Of a stretch of 20,486 bases of DNA, positions 1-6,920 are shown in pieces. The stretch is from JADFAK01 sp047615865 (GTDB taxonomy: Bacteria > Bacteroidota > Bacteroidia > Flavobacteriales_D > Sanyastnellaceae). Location: positions 1-20,486 of the forward strand of contig JBLHIB010000060.1 of the NCBI GenBank assembly GCA_047615865.1. The letters are read 5' to 3'. Position 1 is the stretch's first letter; every line of letters starts with the position of its first letter. The translations under genes and the position numbers were made by a program. Under the pieces are notes generated by a model that was not told the origin of the DNA, made no database searches, and worked only from the letters and a program-made list of their open reading frames with translations.

Positions 1-2
1 AA

Positions 3-167
3 CGAACACAATTTCGACCGAATCCGATAGGCCACTATCTTAATTGTCCTGCTGGATATATACTCAATCATTTGCCAATAGGCTCGTTTTTCATCATTCC
101 AAATGACCGGAAATTGATAAAAAAAAGGGTCTTTTTTGTGATTGAATATGCGGATGGAAAAAGTTGA
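3..167 (+). CDS. possible C-terminal end of an unidentified protein (partial, runs off left edge)
   Basis: This frame is open from the first base of the window to TGA at 165-167, about 54 codons. The residues look protein-like, rich in aromatic and aliphatic side chains and ending in a basic then acidic stretch (…IEYADGKS). It stops 17 bp before the tRNA-Cys terminator, which would be a normal convergent arrangement. I recognise no family, and an open run of this length can occur by chance, so this is only a candidate 3' end of a plus-strand gene that begins outside the window. Confidence 0.35.
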   Translation, partial: RTQFRPNPIGHYLNCPAGYILNHLPIGSFFIIPNDRKLIKKRVFFVIEYADGKS

Positions 168-183
168 CCCTCAGTAATATTAG

Positions 184-219
184 ACAAATAAAAACCCCCT
201 GTAGAAAACTACAAGGGGT
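184..219 (-). terminator. Rho-independent terminator of tRNA-Cys
   Basis: Read on the minus strand, an 11-position stem (194-204 with 209-219; one C/A mismatch; loop of four) is followed by a T-rich tract (184-193, TTTTATTTGT). It begins 8 bp after the 3' end of the tRNA gene, so it most likely ends that transcript. The plus-strand reading has no following T-run, so it is one-directional. Confidence 0.85.
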
Positions 220-226
220 CTCTCGG

Positions 227-297
227 AGGTCCCGAGCGGATTCGAACCGCTGTACGAGGTTTTGCAGACCTCTGCCTAGCCGCTCGGCCACAGGACC
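227..297 (-). tRNA. tRNA-Cys (GCA anticodon)
   Basis: The minus strand folds into a 71-nt tRNA cloverleaf. The acceptor stem is GGTCCTG/CGGGACC with one T-G wobble. The anticodon arm is GAGGT-CTGCAAA-ACCTC, which places GCA in the anticodon. The T arm is AGCGG-TTCGAAT-CCGCT. The discriminator base is U73, the known identity element of cysteine tRNAs. The 3' CCA is not encoded (the genome reads CCG after U73), so it must be added by a nucleotidyltransferase. Promoter and terminator flank it closely, so it is a single-gene unit. Confidence 0.97.
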
Positions 298-315
298 TTC
301 TTTCAAAGGAAGGTG

Positions 316-345
316 CAAAGATAATAACTAAGTTCGATTTTTCAA
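316..345 (-). promoter_or_regulatory. Bacteroidota-type promoter of tRNA-Cys
   Basis: On the minus strand TATCTTTG (323 down to 316) matches the -7 consensus TAnnTTTG exactly. TTG (345-343) lies 19 bp upstream of it, the usual place of the -33 element. The expected start of transcription is a few bases before the mature tRNA 5' end at 297. This is the best-formed promoter in the window. Confidence 0.85.
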
Positions 346-407
346 CATTCAGATCGATTTCATTGAATTTATTATCATCCTAGCTTCACCCTCAGTACTT
401 TCGCAAG

Positions 408-1178
408 ATGTTTATCACCCGACATATCCCAAACATACTGACCCTCGGAAACCTATTTTGTGGGTGTCTGGCAGTTATCGTGCTTATAGAGTCAGGTAGC
501 TTTGTGATGGCTTCGTGGCTAGTCATTCTTGCTGCCTTCTTTGATTTTCTGGATGGCTTCGCAGCGCGTATGTTAGGCGTGAGCGGAGAACTGGGCAAGC
601 AGTTAGATAGCATTGCCGATATGGTAAGCTTTGGACTAGTGCCTGGAATCATTGCTTATGAGTTGCTGAAGTTTGGTTTAGAAGGCTCATCATTGCCGAG
701 CGAGTTGGCCTATGCGGGACTCTTTGTGACCTTGATGAGCTGTCTGAGATTGGCAAAGTTTAATATCGATACTCGACAAAGTGATCAATTCATAGGTTTT
801 CCTACGCCAGCAATAACACTGTTTTGGTTGGGAGTACCTTTCTTTCTGCTGCAACCAGAAGCTCTGTTCGCAGGGGAGATTGCAACAGATAGATGGTTAG
901 CGGCGGGCCCATGCACTTGGTGGCTAGTTGCGTTGAGTATATTAACTGGAGTGGCACTTGTTTCTCCCTTTCCTCTACTTGCCTTGAAATTCAAAACATT
1001 CGGGTTTAAAGAAAATATGCTTCGATACATGTTGATTGGGTCGGTGGTAATTGCAATGGTCGGTGGATATTTTGTTTTTGGTAATCCTTTTCAACCATTG
1101 CCGATTGTTATACTTTTGTACTTCGTTATCTCATTGGTTGGGAACGCGAGCTCTAAACAGGAAACTGTTGCTGAATAG
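408..1178 (+). CDS. pssA: CDP-diacylglycerol--serine O-phosphatidyltransferase
   Basis: The 256-residue membrane protein makes phosphatidylserine from CDP-diacylglycerol and L-serine, the precursor of phosphatidylethanolamine. The CDP-alcohol phosphatidyltransferase signature D-G-x2-A-R-x8-G-x3-D-x3-D is complete at residues 49-71 (D49, G50, A53, R54, G63, D67, D71); the aspartates bind the metal and the catalytic one is D71. Several hydrophobic helices surround it, and the short start (MFITRHIPNILTLGNLFCG) is typical of the bacterial PssA type with 'PN.LTL.NL'. The ATG at 408 gives the family-typical N-terminus. A weak TAnnTTTG-like element (TACTTTCG, 396-403) lies just before it. No psd decarboxylase gene is in the window; purS follows after 46 bp. 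Confidence 0.93.
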   Translation: MFITRHIPNILTLGNLFCGCLAVIVLIESGSFVMASWLVILAAFFDFLDGFAARMLGVSGELGKQLDSIADMVSFGLVPGIIAYELLKFGLEGSSLPSELAYAGLFVTLMSCLRLAKFNIDTRQSDQFIGFPTPAITLFWLGVPFFLLQPEALFAGEIATDRWLAAGPCTWWLVALSILTGVALVSPFPLLALKFKTFGFKENMLRYMLIGSVVIAMVGGYFVFGNPFQPLPIVILLYFVISLVGNASSKQETVAE

Positions 1179-1224
1179 TTCAGGGACATAGAGCAATTTT
1201 GGAACGGTTAAATACTCAGTTTAT

Positions 1225-1476
1225 ATGAAATTCAAGGCGGAAATCGATGTTATGCCTCTCGCGGCTTTGCTAGATCCACAGGGAAAAGCAGTTACTAAGT
1301 CAATGAAGAACTTAGGGATGGGTGAAATTGAAGGTGTGCGTATTGGAAAGCACATTTCCCTTTTTGTTGAGGCAGCCAATGAAACTGAGGCTAAATCTAA
1401 AGTAAAAGAGGCGTGCAAGAAGCTTTTGGCCAACCAAATCATGGAAGGTTTTAGTTTCAATGTTTCAGCCTGCTAA
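1225..1476 (+). CDS. purS: phosphoribosylformylglycinamidine synthase subunit PurS
   Basis: The 83-residue product matches PurS, the small dimeric subunit that joins PurL and PurQ in the ATP- and glutamine-dependent fourth step of purine synthesis (FGAR to FGAM). Diagnostic stretches are D-P-Q-G-K-A at 17-22, 'VRIGKHI' at 38-44 and the C-terminal '(C)KKLLANQIMEGF' segment. Length is normal for the family. PurL and PurQ are not nearby, so the complex is encoded from separate loci. It lies 46 bp after pssA and may share its transcript. Its stop is 4 bp from the stop of the convergent kinase gene, with no terminator between them. Confidence 0.93.
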   Translation: MKFKAEIDVMPLAALLDPQGKAVTKSMKNLGMGEIEGVRIGKHISLFVEAANETEAKSKVKEACKKLLANQIMEGFSFNVSAC

Positions 1477-1480
1477 ATTT

Positions 1481-3373
1481 CTACTCTTCTAATATTGGAA
1501 GAGAGAATTGTACTTCCGTTCCTTCCGGTTGGCCATTGGCGGCCAAGTCGGTTATATGAACATCTATCTTCTTTCCATGCTTGCGATTGAATAGCTTGAT
1601 GCGCGCTTCTGTGACTTCCATGGCCACACTCTCATGCTCACTTTTTCTTCTTGACTTCTTGTCTCGGCTTCCTGTCCTGCCCAAGCCATTGTCGCGCACA
1701 AAGCATTCTATATGATCGCCACAATGAACCATCTTAATAAGCAAGTTCCCATGATTGTCTTTAGGCATAAGCCCATGCCATATAGCATTTTCAACATAGG
1801 GTTGAAATAGCAATGAAGGCGTTTTTTGCAAATCCAGTTTGATTAATTCGTCAATATCATAGTCCACAGAGAACGCATCGTCGGAACGGTATTTCTCGAG
1901 CTCAATGTATAATTTCAAAGTTTCTAATTCATCACGCATTGAGACAAATTCCTCGCGTGACAAAGTCAAGATCCTCCGCATCAATTTCGTGAACTTATTG
2001 TGGAATTCATAAGCTATCATCCTGTCCTCATTCAAGATCGAACTTTGAATTGAATTGAGCGCATTGAATATGAAGTGTGGATTCATTTGCGCCTTGAGTG
2101 CCTTTTGCTCCAGCTCGAGTTTGTCAAACTTGTTGTTAAGCATACGCTGACGATTGCGAAAAAAATACAGTCCGCCTAGTACACCAAAGACCAAGAGCGA
2201 AACCAAGAGAGCTAAAAGTAGGCGGTCGAAGATTTTATCTTGTTCCAGCCTACTAGTTTGTAGCAATAGAATTTCGCGGTCTTTTTCTGCGTCGCGGTAT
2301 TTCTTCTCTAGCTCGTTTATTTCCCGCTTATTGAGTTGGTTCACTGTTGAATCTTGCAGGGAGTTTTTCAAATTCAAAATTTCGTAGGCGTTCACATGGT
2401 CACCAGAAGCAGCGTAGGATTGTCTCTTTAAATCAAGAGCGCGAATGGTCATTTTATCCTTTCCCAGTTCTTTGATTATGATCAGTGCCGAATCGGCATA
2501 GGCTATGCATTCATCATGCTGTTCCAGCTGCTTTCCAAGTGCACTGCGAGCTAGGAAGGCTTCAGCTAGGTCGAGCTGATTCGGTGCATAACGAACCTTT
2601 TTTCGAATGCGATTGTAATAGTCCAAACATTGTGCTTCGTTTCCTTGATCGGCGTGAATGGCTGCAAGGTTAAGCCAAGACTGAATAATGTCTCCTTTTT
2701 CTTGACTTTGGCCAAGGAGGTTTGACGATCGTTTAAAAGATTCGATGGCTTCCTGGATATTGCCTTGTTTTTTTTGAATGACACCCAAATTAACAAGTCC
2801 AGCGGCTTGAAGTACCGTGTCTTTTAATTGAGCACTTTTTTCAATTCCCCATGTCAAGTCGTCGAAAGCTTCGTTGTAAAGCTGACGATGATAATGTATT
2901 TGAGCCAGGAGATAGGCACAATGAATCTCCCCCTTAAATCTTCCCTGTGCTTCAAAAATAGTCTTGGCACGAAGCATTTTGTCCGTAGCCGCGAGATAAT
3001 CCGAACGTTGCATTTCGAGCTGAGCCCAATTAACCAATGTTGTACCCATCAAAAGAGAGTCATTGTATACTACCGATAATTCTTGAGCCAGTGAAAGTAA
3101 GGAGTCGGCGGCATTGTGAAATCCCTTGTCCATATGGATGACTGAAATCAAATTGAGGCAGCGAATACGAACGTTGTGGTAGCGCTCCACAGTAGCAATC
3201 TCGTCAATTTCAAGGGCTCGATTTAAAGATGTGCCCGGATTGTGCTCTTTTAGGTCAAATAGTCGACTTACTTCAGAGTCTAGTTGCTCTGCAGATGGGG
3301 AGTTGTCTTGACCGTTTATGGATAAAGAGAAAACAAGGAGTAAGGCACAAATGCCGATTCTAATTCTAGCCAT
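1481..3373 (-). CDS. TPR-containing LytS/YehU-type sensor histidine kinase
   Basis: The 630-residue protein has a signal peptide (1-21, ending NG-Q), a periplasmic TPR-like helical region (about 60-340), a coiled-coil linker (about 345-380), one membrane helix (about 383-404) and a cytoplasmic His_kinase/HATPase module. The phospho-acceptor box 'QMNPHFIFNALNS' places the histidine at 433. The ATP-binding N-box is 'QPYVENAIWHGL' (524-535), and a DNGLGR G-box starts at 561. This is the class that usually phosphorylates LytTR-domain response regulators, but none is encoded within the window. The ATG at 3373 is one base after the stop of the upstream small secreted protein, so the two genes are almost certainly cotranscribed and probably translationally coupled. 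The signal is unknown; TPRs suggest protein binding. Confidence 0.9.
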   Translation of the reverse strand: MARIRIGICALLLVFSLSINGQDNSPSAEQLDSEVSRLFDLKEHNPGTSLNRALEIDEIATVERYHNVRIRCLNLISVIHMDKGFHNAADSLLSLAQELSVVYNDSLLMGTTLVNWAQLEMQRSDYLAATDKMLRAKTIFEAQGRFKGEIHCAYLLAQIHYHRQLYNEAFDDLTWGIEKSAQLKDTVLQAAGLVNLGVIQKKQGNIQEAIESFKRSSNLLGQSQEKGDIIQSWLNLAAIHADQGNEAQCLDYYNRIRKKVRYAPNQLDLAEAFLARSALGKQLEQHDECIAYADSALIIIKELGKDKMTIRALDLKRQSYAASGDHVNAYEILNLKNSLQDSTVNQLNKREINELEKKYRDAEKDREILLLQTSRLEQDKIFDRLLLALLVSLLVFGVLGGLYFFRNRQRMLNNKFDKLELEQKALKAQMNPHFIFNALNSIQSSILNEDRMIAYEFHNKFTKLMRRILTLSREEFVSMRDELETLKLYIELEKYRSDDAFSVDYDIDELIKLDLQKTPSLLFQPYVENAIWHGLMPKDNHGNLLIKMVHCGDHIECFVRDNGLGRTGSRDKKSRRKSEHESVAMEVTEARIKLFNRKHGKKIDVHITDLAANGQPEGTEVQFSLPILEE

Positions 3374-3374
3374 T

Positions 3375-3857
3375 TCAGAGCAATTCTAGTGCAAGTAAAA
3401 TGGCAAATAACTCAGTGATGGTGAGCGGGGCATCAAACATCAGAAGGAAGTCAAATACCAATGTGCTGTTTCCCTTATACAACTTGCTTCTATCCAAGGT
3501 GTATAGCTGGTCCATCATATAGACACTGTCGCCACGATAAACTTTCCCATCACTAAAAGTGTAGATGATGTCTCCTGAAAACTGACTGTCACCTGTGTAC
3601 AATTTCCCTTCACGAACAGCGTACAATGCATCGAAACCAGTGCTGCTAAATCCGTCGAATATGTAGTTTCGGTTTATGCTCAATAGCGCCTTCGACCACA
3701 TCATTTCCATGCCCAGATTTACATGACCACCTTGAACATTGGCCACCATATCACTTGGGTAGCCGAATTCAGAATTGTACACATGAATTTGACTTCTCAG
3801 CACTAAAGTGCAAATGATCAAATACGCTATAACTAAGAGTCTCTTTATCAAGTTCAA
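3375..3857 (-). CDS. small secreted protein with four 20-residue beta repeats
   Basis: The 160-residue protein starts with a signal peptide (about 1-23, basic start, long hydrophobic core). Residues 65-84, 85-104, 105-124 and 125-144 are four repeats of exactly 20 residues with pattern x-[LVI]-[YF]-x-G-x-S-x4-D-x-[LI]-Y-x3-[GS]; G69/89/109/129, S71/91/111/131 and D76/96/116/136 are invariant. The C-terminus (145-160) is a hydrophobic helix-like stretch. The pattern recalls small Bacteroidota four-fold beta ('beta flower') proteins, which is a guess from periodicity. The start is TTG at 3857; an in-frame stop lies just upstream, no ATG precedes the signal peptide, and TTG at 3851 is the only close alternative. 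It is one base upstream of the sensor kinase gene and may be its partner. Function unknown. Confidence 0.75.
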   Translation of the reverse strand: MNLIKRLLVIAYLIICTLVLRSQIHVYNSEFGYPSDMVANVQGGHVNLGMEMMWSKALLSINRNYIFDGFSSTGFDALYAVREGKLYTGDSQFSGDIIYTFSDGKVYRGDSVYMMDQLYTLDRSKLYKGNSTLVFDFLLMFDAPLTITELFAILLALELL

Positions 3858-3988
3858 CTTATTTCAAATGAACAATGGGTGCAGGTCTCTGTCTTTCCGC
3901 TCCAAATAAACTGGCCAAAAGGAAGTTCATTTCGCGCATCAAGTGAAGGTAGAATAAATTTTATAGAATCAATAAACCTGACCGATCT

Positions 3989-3996
3989 CAAAAGTA
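3989..3996 (-). promoter_or_regulatory. -7 promoter element for the repeat protein/sensor kinase operon
   Basis: TACTTTTG on the minus strand is a perfect TAnnTTTG match. It would start a transcript near 3983 with a leader of about 125 nt before the TTG start at 3857. No clear TTG -33 element sits 19 bp upstream. Confidence 0.5.
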
Positions 3997-4134
3997 CAAT
4001 GTTAGCTGCAGAATCCTGACCGAAATACGGATCAACATTTGCGCATAGCGCGGAAAAAAACACAAATGAACCCCGATATCGAAATGGATGGAATCTACTG
4101 TTCAACTTTCGCCTTTTCGTTTCATTGGAATCCC

Positions 4135-4142
4135 TACTTTTG
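4135..4142 (+). promoter_or_regulatory. -7 promoter element for efp
   Basis: TACTTTTG matches TAnnTTTG exactly and lies 18 bp before the efp ATG, giving a leader of roughly a dozen bases. The -33 position has TTTTCG (4114-4119) rather than a clean TTG. The efp, lpxD-like and phosphatase genes behind it are tightly spaced and probably all depend on it. Confidence 0.65.
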
Positions 4143-4160
4143 CGAGTAACAACTTAAAAT

Positions 4161-4727
4161 ATGGCAAATACATCTGATATTAAGAACGGCCTTTGCATCA
4201 ATTACAAGGACGCATTGTGGCAAGTGGTAGAATTCTTACACGTTAAGCCTGGAAAAGGGCCAGCTTTTGTTAGAACGAAATTAAAAAATCTGAGCACAGG
4301 TAGAGTAGTAGACAATACTTTCAATGCGGGTATTAAAATTGATGTGGTGCGCATTGAAACGCGTAACTACCAATTCCTCTACAACGACGATATGGGCTAC
4401 CATTTCATGAATACTGATACCTATGAGCAAGTCCCTGTTGTCAAGGAGTTGATTGACTCTCCTCAATTTTTGAAGGATGGAGTAGATTGTCAAATTATGT
4501 TTCATGCTGAAGAGGAAATAGTTCTTGGTGTTGAAGTACCTGCTTATGTTGAAGCTGAGATTGTTTACACTGAGCCAGGACTTAAAGGGGACACTGCTAC
4601 GAACACCATGAAGCCTGCCAAAATTGATACCGGAGCCGAAATTCGTGTTCCATTGTTTATCAATACAGGAGACATTATCAAAGTAGATACACGCAAAGGT
4701 GAGTACTCTGAGCGAGTGAAAAAATAA
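4161..4727 (+). CDS. efp: translation elongation factor P
   Basis: The 188-residue protein is full length for EF-P, which binds beside the P-site tRNA and relieves ribosome stalling at consecutive prolines. The N-terminal KOW-like domain carries the loop 'KPGKGPAF' with the modifiable residue as lysine at position 32, equivalent to E. coli K34. Two OB-fold domains follow, and the C-terminal signature 'VPLFINTGDIIKVDTRKGEY' region is intact (about 164-183). No EpmA/EpmB-type modification genes are in the window, so whether K32 is modified cannot be told. A good -7 promoter element is 18 bp upstream; the lpxD-like gene starts 7 bp after its stop, so they form an operon. Confidence 0.97.
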   Translation: MANTSDIKNGLCINYKDALWQVVEFLHVKPGKGPAFVRTKLKNLSTGRVVDNTFNAGIKIDVVRIETRNYQFLYNDDMGYHFMNTDTYEQVPVVKELIDSPQFLKDGVDCQIMFHAEEEIVLGVEVPAYVEAEIVYTEPGLKGDTATNTMKPAKIDTGAEIRVPLFINTGDIIKVDTRKGEYSERVKK

Positions 4728-4734
4728 TCAACGA

Positions 4735-5664
4735 ATGGATCTTTTACCAGCAAAAACCTTGAGTGAGCTGGCAGCAATGCTTGGATGTTCATTTGTTGGA
4801 GATGCAAACCATATTGTCAGTGGAATCAACGAAATTCACCGTGTTAAAAAGGGTGATTTGGTATTTGTTGACCATGAGAAATACTATGAAAAGGCCCTCA
4901 ATTCGGCCGCAACAACAATTCTTATTGACAAGGAAGTTGATTGTCCCAAAGGCAAAGGTTTGCTAGTTTCGGAGTCGCCTTTCAACGACTTTAACAAACT
5001 TACAAGACACTTCAGTCCGTTCAATCCATGGACCTCCGAATTGGGAGTTGATCGAAAAATAGGCGAAGGCACAAAGCTCTTTCCCAATGTTAATGTTGGA
5101 TTGAATGTGACCATCGGAAAGGATTGTGTAATTCATGCCGGTGTGGTTATTCATGACAACACTATTATCGGGGATCGTGTTGTAGTGCATGCCAATACTG
5201 TCCTTGGGGCAGATGCTTTTTACTACCAAAAGAAAGAAGGAAGCTATTCTAGAATGCATACATGTGGTAGAGTAGTTGTGCACGATGATGTTGAAATTGG
5301 TGCTTTGTGTACCATCGACAAAGGGGTCTCTTCAGACACTGTAATTGGTTCGGGAACAAAAATGGACAACCATGTTCATATTGGTCACGATACGATAATT
5401 GGAAGCAATTGTCTGTTTGCTGCACAAGTTGGAATTGCTGGCTGTGTCATTGTAGAAGATGATGTAGTTCTCTGGGGCCAAGTTGGCGTTGTAAGTGACA
5501 TTCGATTGGGAAAAGGAGCCGTAGTATTGGGACAGAGTGGCCTAATGCATGATTTGGAGCCTGGGAAAACTTACCTGGGAAGCCCAGCGACGGAAGCGCG
5601 TCAAAAATGGCGTGAAATGGGAATGATTCGGAAACTCCCACAGTTAATCGAAAAATTGAAATAA
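4735..5664 (+). CDS. lpxD: LpxD-like UDP-3-O-acylglucosamine N-acyltransferase
   Basis: The 309-residue protein has the LpxD architecture: an N-terminal nucleotide-binding domain (about 1-100) and a left-handed beta-helix of [IV]G-hexapeptide repeats (about 105-275), then a short C-terminal helix. In E. coli LpxD this enzyme puts the N-linked 3-hydroxyacyl chain on lipid A precursor; the catalytic histidine of 'QIAHN' corresponds to H218 in 'HVHIGHD' here (213-219). The 'GADAFYY' (158-164) and 'EIGALCTIDKG' (187-197) segments also align. Many Bacteroidota carry a second LpxD-type gene next to efp, away from the lpxC/fabZ-lpxA cluster. This copy has that placement, so it may be the paralogue with a different acyl or sugar substrate rather than the lipid A enzyme. 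It starts 7 bp after efp. Confidence 0.82.
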   Translation: MDLLPAKTLSELAAMLGCSFVGDANHIVSGINEIHRVKKGDLVFVDHEKYYEKALNSAATTILIDKEVDCPKGKGLLVSESPFNDFNKLTRHFSPFNPWTSELGVDRKIGEGTKLFPNVNVGLNVTIGKDCVIHAGVVIHDNTIIGDRVVVHANTVLGADAFYYQKKEGSYSRMHTCGRVVVHDDVEIGALCTIDKGVSSDTVIGSGTKMDNHVHIGHDTIIGSNCLFAAQVGIAGCVIVEDDVVLWGQVGVVSDIRLGKGAVVLGQSGLMHDLEPGKTYLGSPATEARQKWREMGMIRKLPQLIEKLK

Positions 5665-5690
5665 CTTAGATAGTGCTCGAATAACCTACA

Positions 5691-6920
5691 ATGGCGGCAA
5701 GACAAAAAAGACTTTTAGACCGAATCAAGGATAAAGATTTCAAACTCCAATCCTTGTTGGAGACCACCAAAGCAATCAACAATAAGGTGGGTACAGATGA
5801 GCTTCTGGCCATATACAAGACCACGCTGAAAGATGATCTAAAGATCGAAAAAGTGATTCTTTTTGCCTTTGACGGCGCCTGGAAGTGTATTTTAAAATAT
5901 GGTGTTGAAGGAGAAATTGGAGAAATTGCCGACGAGGCATATTTCAACCAGTCCAATACTATTTCTTTGAATATTGAATCATCTGTCACCGATGAAGCTT
6001 TTGATATTGTTATACCTGTTTCTCATAATGACAAGCCTATTGCCTACCTCTTGGTTGGCGATATTGGCGAACAGGAGATCAAGGTGAGTCCAGTTATCAA
6101 ACACATGAATTTCATTCAAACGTTTACCAATGTTATTTTGGTGGCGATTGAAAATGAAAAGATGACGGCTGATATTCTTCGTCAGGAGCGGACTAAAAAA
6201 GAGTTGGAGTTGGCTGCCGAAATGCAAGCGCTTTTGGTTCCTGATTCGCTGCCTAAAAATGACCTGCACGAAATTGCGGCTGTCTACAAACCACACCAGC
6301 AGGTTGGTGGTGATTATTATGACTTCATGCAGCTCAATGAAAAAGAAATCATGTTCTGCATGGCCGATGTTTCTGGTAAAGGTGTCTCAGCAGCTTTTCT
6401 CATGTCCAATTTTCAAGCTTATTTGAGAGCGATTTTCACCTATTGCTCAATGACTTTGGAAGAAGTCGTACGTGAATTAAATGAACGCGTCATGTCAAGC
6501 GCGATGGGTGAGAAGTACATTACTTTTTTCATAGCCATCTTCAACAACGAAACAAGAGAGTTGCGCTACATTAATTGCGGGCACAATCCGCCCGTTAGCA
6601 TCAATCCAAAAGGCGAGTCAGAATTACTTAGTCTCGGTTCAATTGGACTGGGTATGTTCGAAGAAATTCCAACCGTCGCTGAAGGACAACTCATTTTAGA
6701 GAAAAATGCTCTTGTAGTTTGTTATACGGATGGGTTGGTAGAATTGGAAAATGAGCAGAACGAAGAATACAGTCTGGAAGCTCTTGAGAAACTTATTTTG
6801 GAGAATCTTGATAGAACTCCCGAGCAGCTAAATCGTATTATCATGAATTCGCTCGAAGATTATCGTGGAAGCATGCCCTACATCGATGATACCGCCCTAT
6901 TGACTTGCCGATTGTTCTAA
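5691..6920 (+). CDS. RsbU/SpoIIE-type PP2C serine phosphatase with GAF-like sensor domain
   Basis: The 409-residue cytoplasmic protein joins an N-terminal GAF-like region (about 20-155), a short helical linker with 'LAAEMQALLVP' (174-184), and a PPM/SpoIIE phosphatase domain (about 185-409). Metal-binding and core motifs are present: 'VGGDYYDF' (205-212), 'ADVSGKG' (225-231), 'NCGHNPP' (295-301), 'YTDGLVE' (345-351) and 'DDTALL' (399-404). Such phosphatases dephosphorylate STAS-domain antagonists in partner-switching control of sigma factors or other outputs. No STAS or anti-sigma kinase gene lies in the window, so the target is unknown. It follows the lpxD-like gene by 26 bp and probably shares the efp transcript. 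Its last 24 bp overlap the 3' end of the convergent ligase-like gene. Confidence 0.9.
   Translation: MAARQKRLLDRIKDKDFKLQSLLETTKAINNKVGTDELLAIYKTTLKDDLKIEKVILFAFDGAWKCILKYGVEGEIGEIADEAYFNQSNTISLNIESSVTDEAFDIVIPVSHNDKPIAYLLVGDIGEQEIKVSPVIKHMNFIQTFTNVILVAIENEKMTADILRQERTKKELELAAEMQALLVPDSLPKNDLHEIAAVYKPHQQVGGDYYDFMQLNEKEIMFCMADVSGKGVSAAFLMSNFQAYLRAIFTYCSMTLEEVVRELNERVMSSAMGEKYITFFIAIFNNETRELRYINCGHNPPVSINPKGESELLSLGSIGLGMFEEIPTVAEGQLILEKNALVVCYTDGLVELENEQNEEYSLEALEKLILENLDRTPEQLNRIIMNSLEDYRGSMPYIDDTALLTCRLF

Larger units (their letters stand above)
3858..4160. other. divergent intergenic region between the repeat protein/kinase pair and efp
   Basis: The 303-bp region holds a perfect -7 element for each direction and a 130-nt leader for the minus-strand pair. 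The leader contains a possible 23-codon ORF (ATG at 3930, stop TAA 3859-3861) whose stop is one base from the TTG start of the repeat protein. A longer 83-codon frame from a TTG at 4105 also crosses the region but includes the promoter element, so I do not call it. I see no terminator, tRNA or repeat here. Confidence 0.6.

Noticed and set aside
94..318. 74-codon minus-strand frame
   Set aside because: It translates straight through the tRNA-Cys gene and its terminator.
3854..4105. 83-codon minus-strand frame starting TTG upstream of the repeat protein
   Set aside because: It runs through a perfect -7 promoter element and has no signal peptide, recognised domain or ATG start. Its stop overlaps the next TTG start, but that alone does not support it.
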